A stretch of DNA of 64,000 nucleotides from Distichodus sexfasciatus (lineage: Eukaryota; Chordata; Actinopteri; Characiformes; Distichodontidae). The notes beneath the pieces were generated by a model. The model saw only the letters and a program-made list of their open reading frames with translations. It was not told where the DNA came from and ran no database searches. Both the position numbers and the translations under genes were made by a program. The stretch lies in assembly GCA_032718565.1 (NCBI GenBank), contig JAVGVS010000008.1, forward strand, positions 5,080,327 through 5,144,326, given 5' to 3'. Positions within the stretch are counted from its first letter, which is position 1. Every line of letters begins with the position of its first letter. Positions 43,640-54,767 of the stretch are shown piece after piece.

Positions 43640-44107
43640 TCCGTCTCCGGGCAAACAGAGGGAGAGACAGAGAGAGGGAAAAGAGAGAGAGAGATGTTGA
43701 TGGAAAGAAGGGTAAGTTAATGAAAGCAGTGTCAGAATGAAAGAGTGGAGTGATGGAGGGGGCAGTAATAGAGGGGGCTGGTGGGGTCAGGACGCAGCAG
43801 AGGGGTTTAAAGAGCGACGGCGGGATTTCTCTCCCTCCCCCCTCCCCCCGCCGCTGCTTGTCAAAGTCAAACGCCATCGGTCGCTGTGACAACAATGCAA
43901 ATGAGATGCAAACGAGCGGAACCTCGGGAGGAGGGCCGGTTGTCAGGGCAACGTCGTCATGGCGACCCCCAGTGATGCGCAACAAAAGAACACAAGCGGA
44001 GGGGGAGAGGCGGAGTGAGGGATGTTAAAGGAAAGTGTAGGGTTTCGAGGAGACGTAATGAAGCCGAAAGAGAGGGTGAGGGAGAGAGGAGAGAGAGAGA
44101 GAGACAG

Positions 44108-44142
<35 letters not shown>

Positions 44143-44382
44143 ATGACAGAGAGCGAGAGAGAGAAAGAGGAAGAGAAAGGAAGAAAAAAAGAGAGGAGAA
44201 GGGAGAAATGAAATAGCCGGAGAGAGGGAAAGAGAGGGAAAATGGGAGAGATGGAGGGAGAAGGGAAGGGGGAGGTAGAGAGCTGTAGAAAGGAAAAGAT
44301 GAACAGGGAAATTAAGTGAAAGATGTAGAGATGGAGAGGTAGAGATAGAGGTAACGGGGAAAGAGGGAAAGAGGGAACGAGA

Positions 44383-44419
<37 letters not shown>

Positions 44420-44734
44420 CTAGAGAGGGAGAAATAGAGAGAGGGAATCAAGGAGGTGTGGGGAAAAGGGAGTTTGAGGAAGAGGAAAAAAGAGAGATTG
44501 AGATAAAGGAGATAGAGAGAAAATGAGAGAGAGAGAGAGAGAGAGGTGAAAAGATTAAAAGAGAAGGGGAAACTAGAGGGAGCGAAAGAGATAGGAGAGA
44601 GATATAGGTATAAAAAGAGAAAGAGGAGAGAGAAAAAGAGAGAGGGAGGGAAAGAGAGAGAGAGGAAAATGGAGGGATAGAGAAATGTGGAAAGACTGAA
44701 AGAGAGAGAACAGGAGAGAGATGGGAAAAGAGAG

Positions 44735-44775
<41 letters not shown>

Positions 44776-44819
44776 GCAACTGGAGGACAGTGAGAAACGA
44801 GGAAGCGAGGGAGCAGGAT

Positions 44820-44863
<44 letters not shown>

Positions 44864-44900
44864 TGTGCAGACTGGGTAGAGGAGAGAGAGCTGGTGGTTG
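43640..44900 (+). repeat. GA-rich purine domain, part 1
   Basis: More than 1 kb is dominated by GA on the plus strand, with pure (GA)n at about 44088-44103, 44115-44139, 44399-44419, 44527-44545, 44739-44772 and 44826-44861. The GC-rich block 43840-44000 interrupts it. Confidence 0.9.
43860..43990. promoter_or_regulatory. GC-rich block with abutting X-boxes and octamer
   Basis: GTTGTCAGGGCAAC (43939-43952) and GTCGTCATGGCGAC (43953-43966) are two adjacent 14-bp split palindromes that fit the RFX X-box. ATGCAAAT at 43895-43902 is a perfect POU octamer, followed by a second ATGCAAAC. The block is repeat-free inside a purine-rich domain. A cis-regulatory role is inferred. Confidence 0.45.
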
Positions 44901-45049
44901 GATTTGTACGAACTGTCAGCTGTTTCTACATGAGTTCAGGGAGATGTAGCTGGTGTTAAACGACAACTCAACCACAATTACACTCACGCTTCACACCAAA
45001 CACTACAGCCGCGTGATGGAGCTGCAGTCTGCCTGGAGGAGGAGAGGAA

Positions 45050-45830
45050 CAGAGGAAGAGAGGAGGGATGGGGAGAGGAAGAGAGGAAGGATGGAGGGAT
45101 GGAGAGAAGAAGAGAGATGGAGGATGGAGGGATGGAGAGGAACAGAGGGAGGATGGATGGAGGGATAGAGAGAAGAAGAGAGAGGGAGGATGGAGGGATG
45201 GAGAGAGTAACAGAGGGAGGATGGATGGAGGGATGGGGAGAGGAAGAGAGGAAGGATGGAGGGATGGGAGAGGAAGGATGGAGGGATGGGGAGAGGAACA
45301 GAGGGAGGATGGATGGAGGGATGGAGAGAGGAAGAGAGGGAGGATTTATGGAGGGATGGAGAGAGGAAGGATGGTGGGATGGGGAGAGGAACAGAGGGAG
45401 GATGGAGGGATGGGAAGAGAAAGAGAGGGAGGAGGAAGAATGGAGAGAGGAACAGAGGGAGGATGGAGGGATGGAGAGAGGAAGAGAGAGGGGGGATGGA
45501 GGGATGGGAAGAGGAAGGATGGAGGGATGGAGAGAGGAAGAGAGAGGGAGGATGGAGGGATGGGGAGAGGAGGAGAGGGAGGATGGAGGGATGGGGAGAG
45601 GAACAGAGAGAGGATGGAGGGGTAGGAGGAGGAAGAGAAGGAAGATGGAGGGATGGGGACAGGAAGAGAGGGAGGATGGAGGGATGGAGAGAGGAAGAGA
45701 GGGAGGATGAAGGAATGGGGAGATGATAAGGAGGATGGAGGGATGGGAAGAGGAAGAGAGGGAGGATGGAGGGATGGGAAGAGGAAGAGAAGAAGGATGG
45801 AGGAATGGAGAGAGGAACAGAGGGGTATTT
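45050..45830 (+). repeat. Purine-rich minisatellite, ~31-bp units
   Basis: About 24 variants of GGAGGATGGAGGGATGGGGA plus GAGGAAGAGAG follow one another, with some 22- and 36-bp units. The plus strand is almost free of C and T except for the ATGG steps. All open frames here, including the 341-aa proline/serine-rich minus frame and three overlapping plus frames, are generated by the repeat. Confidence 0.93.
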
Positions 45831-45936
45831 ATTGGAGGTGGAGACCCAGTGACTGGAGTGCAGAACCTATTCTGTGTGGAAAGAGAAAAAAGATAAGCAA
45901 AAGGAATCTTCATGCAGGGACGTTTTGTGGGGAAAT

Positions 45937-46015
45937 CACACACACACACACATAACACACACACACACATAACACACACACACATAACACACACACACAC
46001 ATAACACACACACTA
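45937..46015 (+). repeat. (CA)n/TAACA compound minisatellite
   Basis: Blocks of (AC)6-8 are separated by ATAACAC four times, giving a period of about 17-19 bp. No gene is present. Confidence 0.88.
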
Positions 46016-46689
46016 CAGATTGCTCACAGTGAGAGATGTTCTCTTTCCAGATCGAGGTGTGGGCAGGAAGTTCCTCGGAGACGAGCGTCCTGCTGCTCCC
46101 TCCTGCCCTGAAACCACACACACACCTGACACATACAAATCACACATACGCACCTCCATACACACACCTTACACACAACCTCACACACCCACACATTCTC
46201 TTGTTCACGCTCACATACACACTTGATAACACCTGGACATTCACTACCACTGTCTCTCTCTCTCTCCCGCCAACACACACCAAAGGCTGAAAGTTGAACC
46301 TTGACTATTACCTGGAGATGTTATGACTCTTCTTTTCTTCCTTCAGTACAAAAGAACAGCTATTTCTGAAGAGAGCACACACACACACACACTTATTTAT
46401 CTTCTTATACTTAAATCTCAGCCATATCACATTACATCTTTTTACAGTCATTTTCACACTTAATACCATGTCTGCTTTATCCAAATACTTCACGCTGTGA
46501 TCTCTGGGAACACGCATCTGAACAGATTAGTTAACTTTTTGTGCCAAATTGCACTAAAACTGCCAAAATGTTTCATACTAGCTGACTCATACTGCCTTAA
46601 CTATTGCCCATAATCTCTCTCATGAGACTGCTTTGTCATACAAAGTACAACGTAAAAACATAAACAGTTTGAAGTGCAGCAAAAAAAGG

Positions 46690-46885
46690 GAGAGAGAGAG
46701 CGCGCGAGAGAGAGACAGAGGAAATGACGGGGAGAGAAGGAGAAAGAGACAGGTAGGGAAAAAAAGAGGAGAAGGGAGAGATAGAAATAACTGGAGAGAG
46801 GAAACAGGGAGAAAGATGGAGGGAATTGGAGAGAGGAAAAGAAAAAAGAGAGATGGAAATGTAGAGATAGAGGGAATGGGAGAAT
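46690..46885 (+). repeat. GA-rich purine domain, part 2
   Basis: GAGAGAGAG and GGAGAAAGAG-type sequence leads into the second minisatellite array. Confidence 0.85.
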
Positions 46886-47160
46886 GGAGAGATGGTGGGG
46901 AGAGGGAGGATGGAGGGATGGGAAGAGAAAGAGAGGGAGGATGGAGAGATGGGAGAGGATGAGAGGAGGATGCAGGGATTGGGAGAGGGGGGATGGAGGG
47001 ATGAGAGGAGGATGCAGGGATTGGGAGAGGGAGGATGGAGGGATGAGACGAGGATGTAGGGGAGAGGGAGGATGGAGGGATGAGACGAGGATGAGAGGAG
47101 GGTGGAGGGATTGGGAGAGGGAGGATGGAGGGATGGGGAGAGGAACAGAGGAGGATGGAG
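46886..47160 (+). repeat. Second purine-rich minisatellite array
   Basis: Units such as GGAGGATGGAGGGATGAGAC, GAGGATGCAGGGATTGGGAG and GGGAGAGGGAGGATGGAGGG repeat roughly every 25-35 bp. They are related to the array at 45050-45830, about 1.06 kb upstream. Confidence 0.88.
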
Positions 47161-47686
47161 AAACATTGCTCCCCGGGGGCTTCCGGGAAATGATTAATGT
47201 GTTCAGTGTATTTAGACGTAAAAATTGTGTGTATGAACTGTAATGCTCCAGTCAATGCAAAGTTTTAAAAGAAGACCTCACACACACACACCTCCCTCAT
47301 GCCGGGCTTCTCGGCCATATCTGACAGGTGACGTGGCCAGCGTCTCGTCTGACCACAGGCTCCCGCTGCTGGACGTTCTAACATTTTTCCTGGTTGCTGC
47401 CCCCTGCCTGCGCCAAGCAATCTCTCCCAGCACCGTGCCAGCCTCTCCCGCCTGTCTTGCCTTTCTCCCTCCACCGCCACCTCCTCCTTCTCCTTTCCTT
47501 CTTCCCCCTTGTTCATCCTTCTAATCCCCCACCCTCCTTCCCTGTTCTTCCTCGTCTTCCGGTGTGGGTTGGCGGTTCCGCTCTGGTGCAAGCGAGCTGG
47601 AAGGCAGGTTAATGGTCGCTGTGAGGCCGTGGGCTTCTCGGAATTCTCTACACACTGCGTTAGATTAGAGACCTAATCAGGCATCA

Positions 47687-47730
<44 letters not shown>

Positions 47731-47879
47731 CCTCCATGGCATCTGGGAGCCTTCCTCCACCAGACTTGGTGGTTGGCGTTCATTAGGTTTGGCCGTATTT
47801 GCCATCATCTTTGTACATGTCTCAATACCGTGCTCACACACTTCACACATTCAACATAGGCATAAGGCTTATACTGAAT
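47161..47879. other. Unannotated, GC-moderate stretch with (CT)n
   Basis: 47290-47480 is repeat-free and C-rich with no coding frame that I can support. Pure (CT)n lies at 47691-47722. Confidence 0.45.
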
Positions 47880-47936
47880 GTTTACTGTACACTGTGTGCT
47901 GAGCTGTGGTGTGTTCACAATGACAAATAATCACGT
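47880..47936 (+). repeat. Family A SINE tail fragment
   Basis: Only the last 57 bp remain: GTTTACTGTACACTGTGTGC, then GAGCTGTGGTGTGTTCAC and AATGACAAATAATCAC. Confidence 0.75.
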
Positions 47937-48513
47937 AAAAAGAAAATGCTTTCAGTGACGACTTTTTCGGACAATCGTGAACGCCTCTCTCAGTCATGTG
48001 CTTCACCACAAGCAAAACTCTTTACATTTACAGCATTTTTGCAAAAATTTAGAAAACAATTAACACTTAGTTCAGAAGTTAACATTGTGATGCATTTCAA
48101 CAAATGAACCTACTGTAAAACCATCACTTTCATTACTGCTTGTGTTATCACATTTTTTTTGTATTGAATGCAAGGTGTCATTTTTTCTTCTGTTTTACAG
48201 TGTGTGAAATATAGGACATACAACACATAATAAATCTGCATTTTGCAGTTTTTCAAATTTGTTTTTTTGCATTCATTCTACTTTGTGTGACAAAGTAGTC
48301 TCATGGGAGAGTGTGTGCAGTTGTTTTGGCAGCATGAGTCACTTTTGGGTGAAGTATGAAACGTTTTGGTGGTTTTAGCGCGCAAAAACGTTAACAGCTG
48401 CATTCAGGTGTGTGTTTGTAAAGCCCACAGTGAGACGTGTTTCGAAAAAAGTGGATATCACTTTACGCGTGAAAATGATTGTAAAAATCTGCAAATGCAG
48501 TTGCCTCTGTTGG
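47937..48513. other. Unannotated AT-rich stretch
   Basis: No gene or recognised element is present. Confidence 0.35.
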
Positions 48514-48527
48514 CCTGCAGGGGGCAG
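48514..48527 (+). promoter_or_regulatory. CTCF-like site
   Basis: CCTGCAGGGGGCAG fits the core CTCF consensus CCNNNAGGGGGCRS on the plus strand. Occupancy is unknown. Confidence 0.45.
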
Positions 48528-48622
48528 TCAGCGGGCAGTCTTTCTAACTATGCTCTCCACCTGTTATTTTTTAATCCTAGGAGAAGTGATAATGGAGGGA
48601 GCAGAGTGAGACAGTATGATTC

Positions 48623-48635
48623 GGGGGGGGGGGGG
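48623..48635. repeat. (G)13 homopolymer
   Basis: Thirteen consecutive G. Such runs are uncommon and prone to length error in sequencing. Confidence 0.95.
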
Positions 48636-50605
48636 TCATAAGTGGGGTGTTGGTCAGAGAGTAGTCTATTGTGAGTTGTCTGGTAGGGCACAATGCCCTC
48701 TGTGTGTGCTGGGCGACAGAGTGGGCGGAGGTGGGCACAGTGGAGACAGTGGGGTCCGCCTAAATGTCTCCAGTGTGTGTGTTCATTGAGGGATGGAGAG
48801 ATTCGTGGAGGAGGAAGAGTGTGGGTTTGAAGATATGGCCAGTATGTGTATGTGAGGAATTCCAGGCTACAGAATGTGTGTGAAGAAGAGAGAGAGCGCG
48901 AGTGAAAGCTTTGGCAGACTACAGAACAATGAGAGCAATTTGATGACTGCGGAGTGACATCATAAGTGAGCTTCTTGTCAGTGGAGTGAAATAAAGGGAA
49001 GCATCTTTCTCAACCCACACACACAATCATACACACTTTGGCATACTCTCAGGCGTCTGTACACACACAAACACACACATGAACGCTCTCTCGCAGTTAT
49101 CTTCCTCTTTTGTCTCTGACTGGTGAGCAGACAATAACTCTTGCGCGAGACGCAGAAAGACGAAGACGTGTAATCTGCTTCCCATAGACCTTCTTTTTTT
49201 CTCGAAATGCATCTAGCTCAGCTCCCGCTCCCGCGCTCTGGTTTATCTTGTCCCCCTTCATCCCTCCCTCCGTCCCTTACTAGAGCGAGCGCACACACAC
49301 TTACAAGCGGTGAACTGAGGAAGGTGGCCGCAGCTTGATGAATACATGCTCACACGCTTGGCGCGCTGCAGCTCTTCAAAGACTTGAAAATGGGAATTGG
49401 GGACTTCAGAATGGGCTTTACTCAAATAGCCTCAATTTACCTCCACTCAGTCTCTCTCTCCCGCCGCACGCTTCCTCAGCCTTCCCTACGGACACAGGCG
49501 CTCTCGCCATTTCTCTCTTTCTCCCCCTCTCTCCCTCTTTCGTGACTACAGTGTCATTATATAGAATGAGTAGCCAGATTTAGTCATGAGGGACTCCACT
49601 GCAGGGCCTGTCTCAATTCTGCTGGAACCAGGACACTGTGCAAAAGTCTCAGCTATTAGAACAGGGAGGCAAAAGCGTACTGCGGATCATTACGGGCCCA
49701 TGAAACCCCCTCAGTTCGAGTAAAGTTCGACTCTCAAAATGGCTCTCAAATATGCCTTGACTTGGGTGGAAAGTGATGCGGTTACGAGGAGGAGGATGAT
49801 GATAGAAGGATGAAGAGAGAGCTCCAACACTGGACTTGGCTAACCCTAACCCAACACAAGTATTTTCTCCAATATACCGACCAGATTTAGCCCTAAAAAT
49901 AACATTCATGGACGTCCGGTGCTCGGTGGGTTTCAAGAGAACTGAACTGAAATGCAACTGAAATGAAATGTTCCACAACCCCTTTTTATATTAACAAATG
50001 CATTTTTATTAAAACTCAGTTGCCTGCATGTTAGTTGAGTGACAGACTGAAGACATGAATGTGTGAATGACAGGAAATACGTACTGTATGATTTCTTTCT
50101 CTGAAATAGTGAAATTAACTGCAAATAAAATTTCATTTCTAACAGTAACTGCTATGTACAGTACAGCGATGTCACATTCCTTATTTATTTTCCCAGTACA
50201 GAAACTTCATCCCCTCTGAGCGTATCTGTAGATGTAAACATTCTAAAATGTGATATTTGGAAGTCTTCCAAGATTCTGGCATTTCCACTCAACTTTTTAA
50301 ATGTGTGAATGCAAAATTCACAAAATAAATAGCTGCATGAAACCTTCTAATCATACTGTTGAACAGTTACCACTTTTCAAATGTGCTGATGGAATAGTGT
50401 TTGCATCACTGAGTTCTAACCCAATAAATACTGTAATCGTCCCTAAAATATGTTCCATAAATACATAAGATACTCTTTATTTTTTAGCTTTCTTATAAAT
50501 ACAAGTTGACTTTTTGTGTATGTATTGTTTTATGTTATGGTATAAAGAATGTAACAGTAAGACGTTATCGATTGTGTGTGAGGCTGTGGTGTGTGTCACC
50601 CTCTG
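48636..50605. other. Unannotated stretch
   Basis: No gene is supported. 49180-49540 is GC-rich and repeat-poor, with words such as CTTGATGAATACATGCTCAC, and may be regulatory. 49640-50480 is ordinary AT-rich sequence. Confidence 0.35.
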
Positions 50606-50800
50606 TCAGCTGCTCTCTCTCACTCTCTCTCTCTCTCTGTCCTCTGGTTGAACTCTGCTGCACAATACAGCCACCATCCAACACCATGACCATGCTAATG
50701 ACAGGGAGGTGAAAAAGAAACAAGAAAAGAGAGAGAGAGAGAGAAGAATGGAATGGAAAGAAATGGAATAGAGAGAAATAGACAGAGAGTGGTGGAACAG
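50606..50800. repeat. (CT)n and GA-rich tracts
   Basis: (CT)n at about 50609-50638 is followed by purine-rich 50705-50800 with AATGGAATGGAAAG. There is no gene. Confidence 0.8.
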
Positions 50801-50869
50801 AGAGAGAAGGCAGAATGTGTAGAGTAAGGTAGGAAATGTGTTTGACACTCGTCTATATTTTGTGATGTT

Positions 50870-50995
50870 GCCGGAGCGTCTCCGGGGAGCGGCTCACCTG
50901 ATTGGCCGTGGCCACGGGCGTGAGGCCGGAGCCGAGAGCGGGAGAGCGCCTTCTGATTGGCCGTTGCTCGGCGACGGGGCATTGTATAGCAAATG
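50870..50995. promoter_or_regulatory. CpG-rich block with CCAAT and X-box motifs
   Basis: Two inverted CCAAT boxes (ATTGGCCGT at 50901 and ATTGGCCGTTG at 50956) lie 55 bp apart. The second abuts GTTGCTCGGCGAC (50963-50975), an X-box-like split palindrome with a one-base spacer. The pairing of NF-Y and RFX sites is a known promoter arrangement. No transcript is evident nearby, so promoter or enhancer status is inferred. Confidence 0.42.
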
Positions 50996-51059
50996 ACATT
51001 AGAGGGGTGTGATTGATGTAGGCAGTGGCCAGCTGTGCCGGAGAGACAGAGATGGATGT

Positions 51060-51480
51060 GGTGAGAGCGGAGCGGAATAAAAAGGGGGAGGGAGGAGAGG
51101 GGTGGGGAGGGGAGGGGTGGTGCTGATGCTGGTGCTGGTGCTACACGCTCACACAGGAAAGAGCTAAAATGACTCTAATTACAGGACAATCAGCTTTAAT
51201 CCTCAACACTGAACAAGGCCGTCCTCCCAAACAGGGAATCCTCTGCTAACAAAGCCACATTGCATCAGTGGTGTCTGTGTGTGGGAATGAGCGTACATCT
51301 GTTTTTGTGTGTGTGTGTATAGGCATGTACGCATGTGTTTTTAGTGTTTGTGTGCATGTGGGTGTTCTAATGTGCAGGTGCAAGCACATTGTGTGTCTAT
51401 GAGTGTGTTTTGCATAAACACACTGTAACATGTGTGTAGGTGTATAGGTGCATGCGTGTGTGTTTATTTTTTTCTATTAT
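51060..51480. other. GGGGAGG-rich then TG-rich unannotated stretch
   Basis: 51081-51120 is G-rich (GGGGTGGGGAGGGGAGGGGT) and could form a quadruplex. 51300-51470 contains dispersed TG words. No gene is present. Confidence 0.5.
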
Positions 51481-51606
51481 TTTTTAGATATTTGCATTAG
51501 ATTGATTATTCATTAAGACGCTCAAATAATGAATGAAATTATTCAATTATTTTTAAAAAGTGAAACTGGATTCCATATCACGGACAACTTGCAACGCTGC
51601 CTCGGA

Positions 51607-51620
51607 CCACCAGGGGGCAG
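51607..51620 (+). promoter_or_regulatory. CTCF-like site
   Basis: CCACCAGGGGGCAG is a perfect match to the core CTCF motif. It lies beside hAT-like sequence (51640-51710), so it may have come with a repeat. Confidence 0.55.
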
Positions 51621-51639
51621 TGGACCACCAAAACCCCTG

Positions 51640-51711
51640 ATATTATCGATTATGGTCTGCCACTGCATCGCGATGCATCGATTGATGTGATTAATTTCAA
51701 CGCCTCTAGTG
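51640..51711 (-). mobile_element. hAT-like right-end fragment
   Basis: On the minus strand it starts TAGAGGCGTTGAAATTAATC and continues ATCGATGCATCGCGATGC, the style of fish hAT termini. The opposite end was not found. Confidence 0.4.
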
Positions 51712-52994
51712 TGCATGATATATATGCGTGATATGCATGTACAGTAGGTGTATATAGATGGGTGGGTGCATGCAAGTTTAGGCAGTGTGTATTGGAGCAT
51801 GGACATAGATACATCCAATCTGTACGGGTTTGTGTTAAAACATGACATTTTAACCTAGCAGTTTTTTACAAGACGATGATGCCGTACTGAAAGAGCCAAT
51901 TAAAAATTTAAAGACTGGTGAGTTATGATTAGCTGAACCCAGGGCTTAGCCAAAACAACACAGTTCTGTGGAAAACCCCAACAAAGACACCAATGAAGAC
52001 TGTGGGTGTGTTTGTGTGTGTGGCTTTCCACGCAGTCGTGTGTGTTTCTTCTGGATCCGACTAATGAGCCTTGTGATTAGTACACCGAACCCAGCGCGCC
52101 GCCTCCCTTTAGAGAAAAGCACAGGCAGAGAGACGAAAGAGGGGGAGATGGCATAAGATGACAAGAAACGAGTGATGAGGAGGGAGCTCTCGCGTTCCCG
52201 TCGCCAACGCGTCCTTTGTATTTTCTCACTGCTGACTTGCAGTCTCTGATACGGAGAGCTGTAGTTAAGAGGGAGGTGCATTATTTATCAAAAGCCCGTA
52301 AGGCCGGGTCACCTTGCTGCTGAGCGATGAACGGTGGAGTAGAGAACGACGGGAGAGGTGGATGGCGGAGGCGGAGCGATACCAGCATTACACAATACAA
52401 TCCTTTTTCAATAGAGGCGAAAAAACTCTAGATGCCGACTTTGTGTTTTTTCTTAGATCAAAGTCGGACTTGCGAAACAAAATGCAGTAAGTGATGTTCC
52501 TTTTAGGAATAGGTGCATTAATTCTGGCCAGAGAACTTAGCTGATTGTGTTGTTTATTTGCTGTGGGTATTCTGAAATGCAATGTTCAACATTACAGCGA
52601 GGCAGTACAACAATACAAAGAGATATCATTGCATGATTAGGTGTGTGTGTGGGACGAGGGACAAAGCAGGGTGCAAAACCATCAAAACATGCCAAAACAA
52701 GCCTCTAGGCACAGCTGTGAAACAAACACAAACCAAAACTGTAATGTAAAAAACTTGGGGAAGCGAAAGCACAGGTAGTTGCTGAACAAAAGACAAAGGC
52801 CACAAGCTGACTTAAATAGGCCAAACACATTAGGGTGAACAGGCCAAAGAAACAGACGACATAAAAAAAATTCTAAAAGTGGTGGCCTCTAGTGGCCATG
52901 TGGGAGAACACAGGCAGTGCAGTTAACAGTGCATCCTGGCTACTAGGGGCTGTAGTGAGTTTAGAATGTTTGAACTTCCTCTTTTTGTGGACAT
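51712..52994. other. Unannotated stretch
   Basis: No gene is supported. A weak CTCF-like CCTCTAGTGGCC lies at 52886. 52080-52380 is GC-moderate and repeat-free. Confidence 0.35.
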
Positions 52995-53270
52995 TTTAGA
53001 TACTTCTTCTTCTTTCGACTTCTACCTTTATGGGTCGCCATAGCATATTAACTGCCTTGTTTTCTGCATTATGAACTGGCAAAAGTTTGACCACGGATGC
53101 CCTTTGTGGCGCAAACCTCCCCATTTATCCAGTCTTAGGACCGGGACCAAGAGTTACACTGACTCATATAATCCCAGTAGCTGGGTTTGGATATTAATCA
53201 AATTTACAGGTCCGAGATTCGAACCAGCGACCTTCCATTCACGTGGTCAACTGCCTAAGGGCCTGTGTCC
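52995..53270 (-). repeat. tRNA-derived SINE, family D
   Basis: Read from 53268 leftwards, the head GGCAGTTGACCACGTG and B box GGTCGCTGGTTCGAATCTCG are followed by CTTGGTCCCGGTCCTAAGAC and ACAAAGGGCATCCGTGGTC. The end is GCTATGGCGACCCATAAAGG, GAAAGAAGAAGAAG. The 3' words TGTGGCGACCCCTAAAGGGA and (GAA)n are widespread in fish SINEs and LINEs. Confidence 0.7.
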
Positions 53271-53420
53271 ACCAAACGTGTTTTTTCCACAGAGAGCGCT
53301 CAAAACCTCGCTTCCAACCTCACTTTCTCGCAGTGCTCGTTGTTGCAAAGTTACGAAAAGTACCATCGGGCACTTCCACGTTCGTTCCTATTTCAACGTG
53401 TTTCTTTGAGATCACTAGTT
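53259..53420. repeat. GGGCCTGTGTCCACC repeat, copy 1
   Basis: GGGCCTGTGTCCACCAAACG and AGAGAGCGCTCAAAACC recur as a family at 60373-60560 (GGGCCTGTGTCCACCAAATG, TTTAGAGCGCTAGGC). It is probably a small DNA-transposon derivative. The right end is uncertain. Confidence 0.45.
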
Positions 53421-53508
53421 TAGATGACAAGATGGAGAGAAATCGCATCTTAGCATTAGTGGCAGCATTTGAGATTTGAGATTCTCACAGGTCTTCTGCA
53501 CCAGACAT

Positions 53509-53790
53509 ATTTAGAACAGATTTCAGATTTCAGCCTAGACTAAGCCTAACACCACAAGCTGCATCTGCAAAGCCACTAGCTTTGTGGATGACCCCTCACA
53601 CACCCTCTTCTCCCTCCTCCCGTCTGGAAAAATGTTCGCCACTGCTAGATTGGGAAACAGTTTGTTCCCTCAGGCTCTTCAATCATAAACTCTACCCACA
53701 CACACGCATACACACACACATCACAAATTAGTTAACCAGCAATCTGCTAGTCTTAGTCTAGGCTGAAATCTGGAACCTGTTCTAAACCTG
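53509..53790. repeat. Inverted repeat, candidate MITE
   Basis: TTTAGAACAGATTTCAGATT plus TCAGCCTAGACTAAGCCTA (53509-53549) is the near-perfect inverse of 53748-53790 (TAGTCTTAGTCTAGGCTGAA, ATCTGGAACCTGTTCTAAAC). The arms are about 42 bp with a loop of about 200 bp. The loop includes (CA)n at 53697-53720. Confidence 0.6.
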
Positions 53791-54010
53791 TCTGGTCCAG
53801 CATAGGCCCAGAATAGGGCCAGCTCTGGCCAAATGATATGGCTTGGATATGGGCCACATGTGACTACCGGACGTGGCCCACTAAAGGACCATAATTCATT
53901 TCCGCGTGTGGCCCAGGTGTTAGTGGAACGTGTGGCCCATAACAGGGCCGGAACAACTTTGCTTTGTGGGAAACTGTCTTGCCTCAAAACGTTTTCTGCC
54001 TCCGAGTCCA
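53791..54010. repeat. Stretch with reiterated GGCCCA words
   Basis: ATAGGCCCAGAATAGGGCCA, GATATGGGCCACATGTG, GACGTGGCCCACTAAAGG and GTGTGGCCCAGGTG recur every 20-50 bp. It resembles a dispersed fish repeat but shows no clear period. Confidence 0.45.
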
Positions 54011-54736
54011 TGACTTTCAGATCATTACATTAGCGGGCAGAGATGGCGGACCAACACGCAGACGAGTGCTGGATTAAAAGGGACTCTGTCTCTCTCTCTC
54101 TCTCTCTCCCTTTCTCTCTCTTTATTATAATCAATGATCTGTTGGCACAAACACAAACACACTCCCACAAAGATCACACACTGCAACGATGACTCATTAC
54201 GATACCCAACGATATACGCACGCTGGGCTATTAAGATCTGGCACTGTAATGGCATGAAGGAGCCAGGCACGATGCCAGTCATTTGTGGAGGTTAAACTAT
54301 ACACACACACACACACATACACGCAAGCATACAAACGTGCACACACTCATGCTCGTGGCGCACGCTGTCTTCATTTACTTACCGGCAGTTTCAAATGTAG
54401 CTGAACAAGGACTCGCCCACACGGCCGCATTTTGAGAAGGTAATTACGTAATTCAGGTGTGCACACAAGATTGCACTGGTAGTCCTATTAGAACACACAC
54501 ACACACACTTACACACACACACTCTCACTTACACACAGCACACACACACGCACACACACACGCACACACACACACGCACACACACACACACACACACACA
54601 ATCTTCTATTCTTTGCCTGAGGGTATGCACAGAGCCAGTGACATGTAGTATATTAATACAGTATTAATATGGATTGAGAGAATGAGAGAACAGAGATGAG
54701 AGAGCGAGAGGGAGGGAAGCAGGGAGGGAGGGAGAA

Positions 54737-54740
<4 letters not shown>
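54011..54740. repeat. Simple-sequence cluster: (CT)n and several (CA)n
   Basis: (CT)n lies at about 54088-54108. (CA)n lies at 54300-54320 and in blocks over 54495-54600, the last with CG and TT interruptions. The HTHTHT frame is an artefact. Confidence 0.9.

Positions 54741-54767
<27 letters not shown>

Noticed and set aside
45068..45955. Overlapping plus-strand frames of G, E, R, M, D repeats (156-203 aa)
   Set aside because: Three frames of the same 31-bp minisatellite are open at once, which indicates a compositional effect and not coding.
44984..46009. 341-aa minus-strand open frame rich in S, P, L and I
   Set aside because: It is the translation of the purine minisatellite and adjoining CA repeats. 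It shows only repeat-unit periodicity and no domain.
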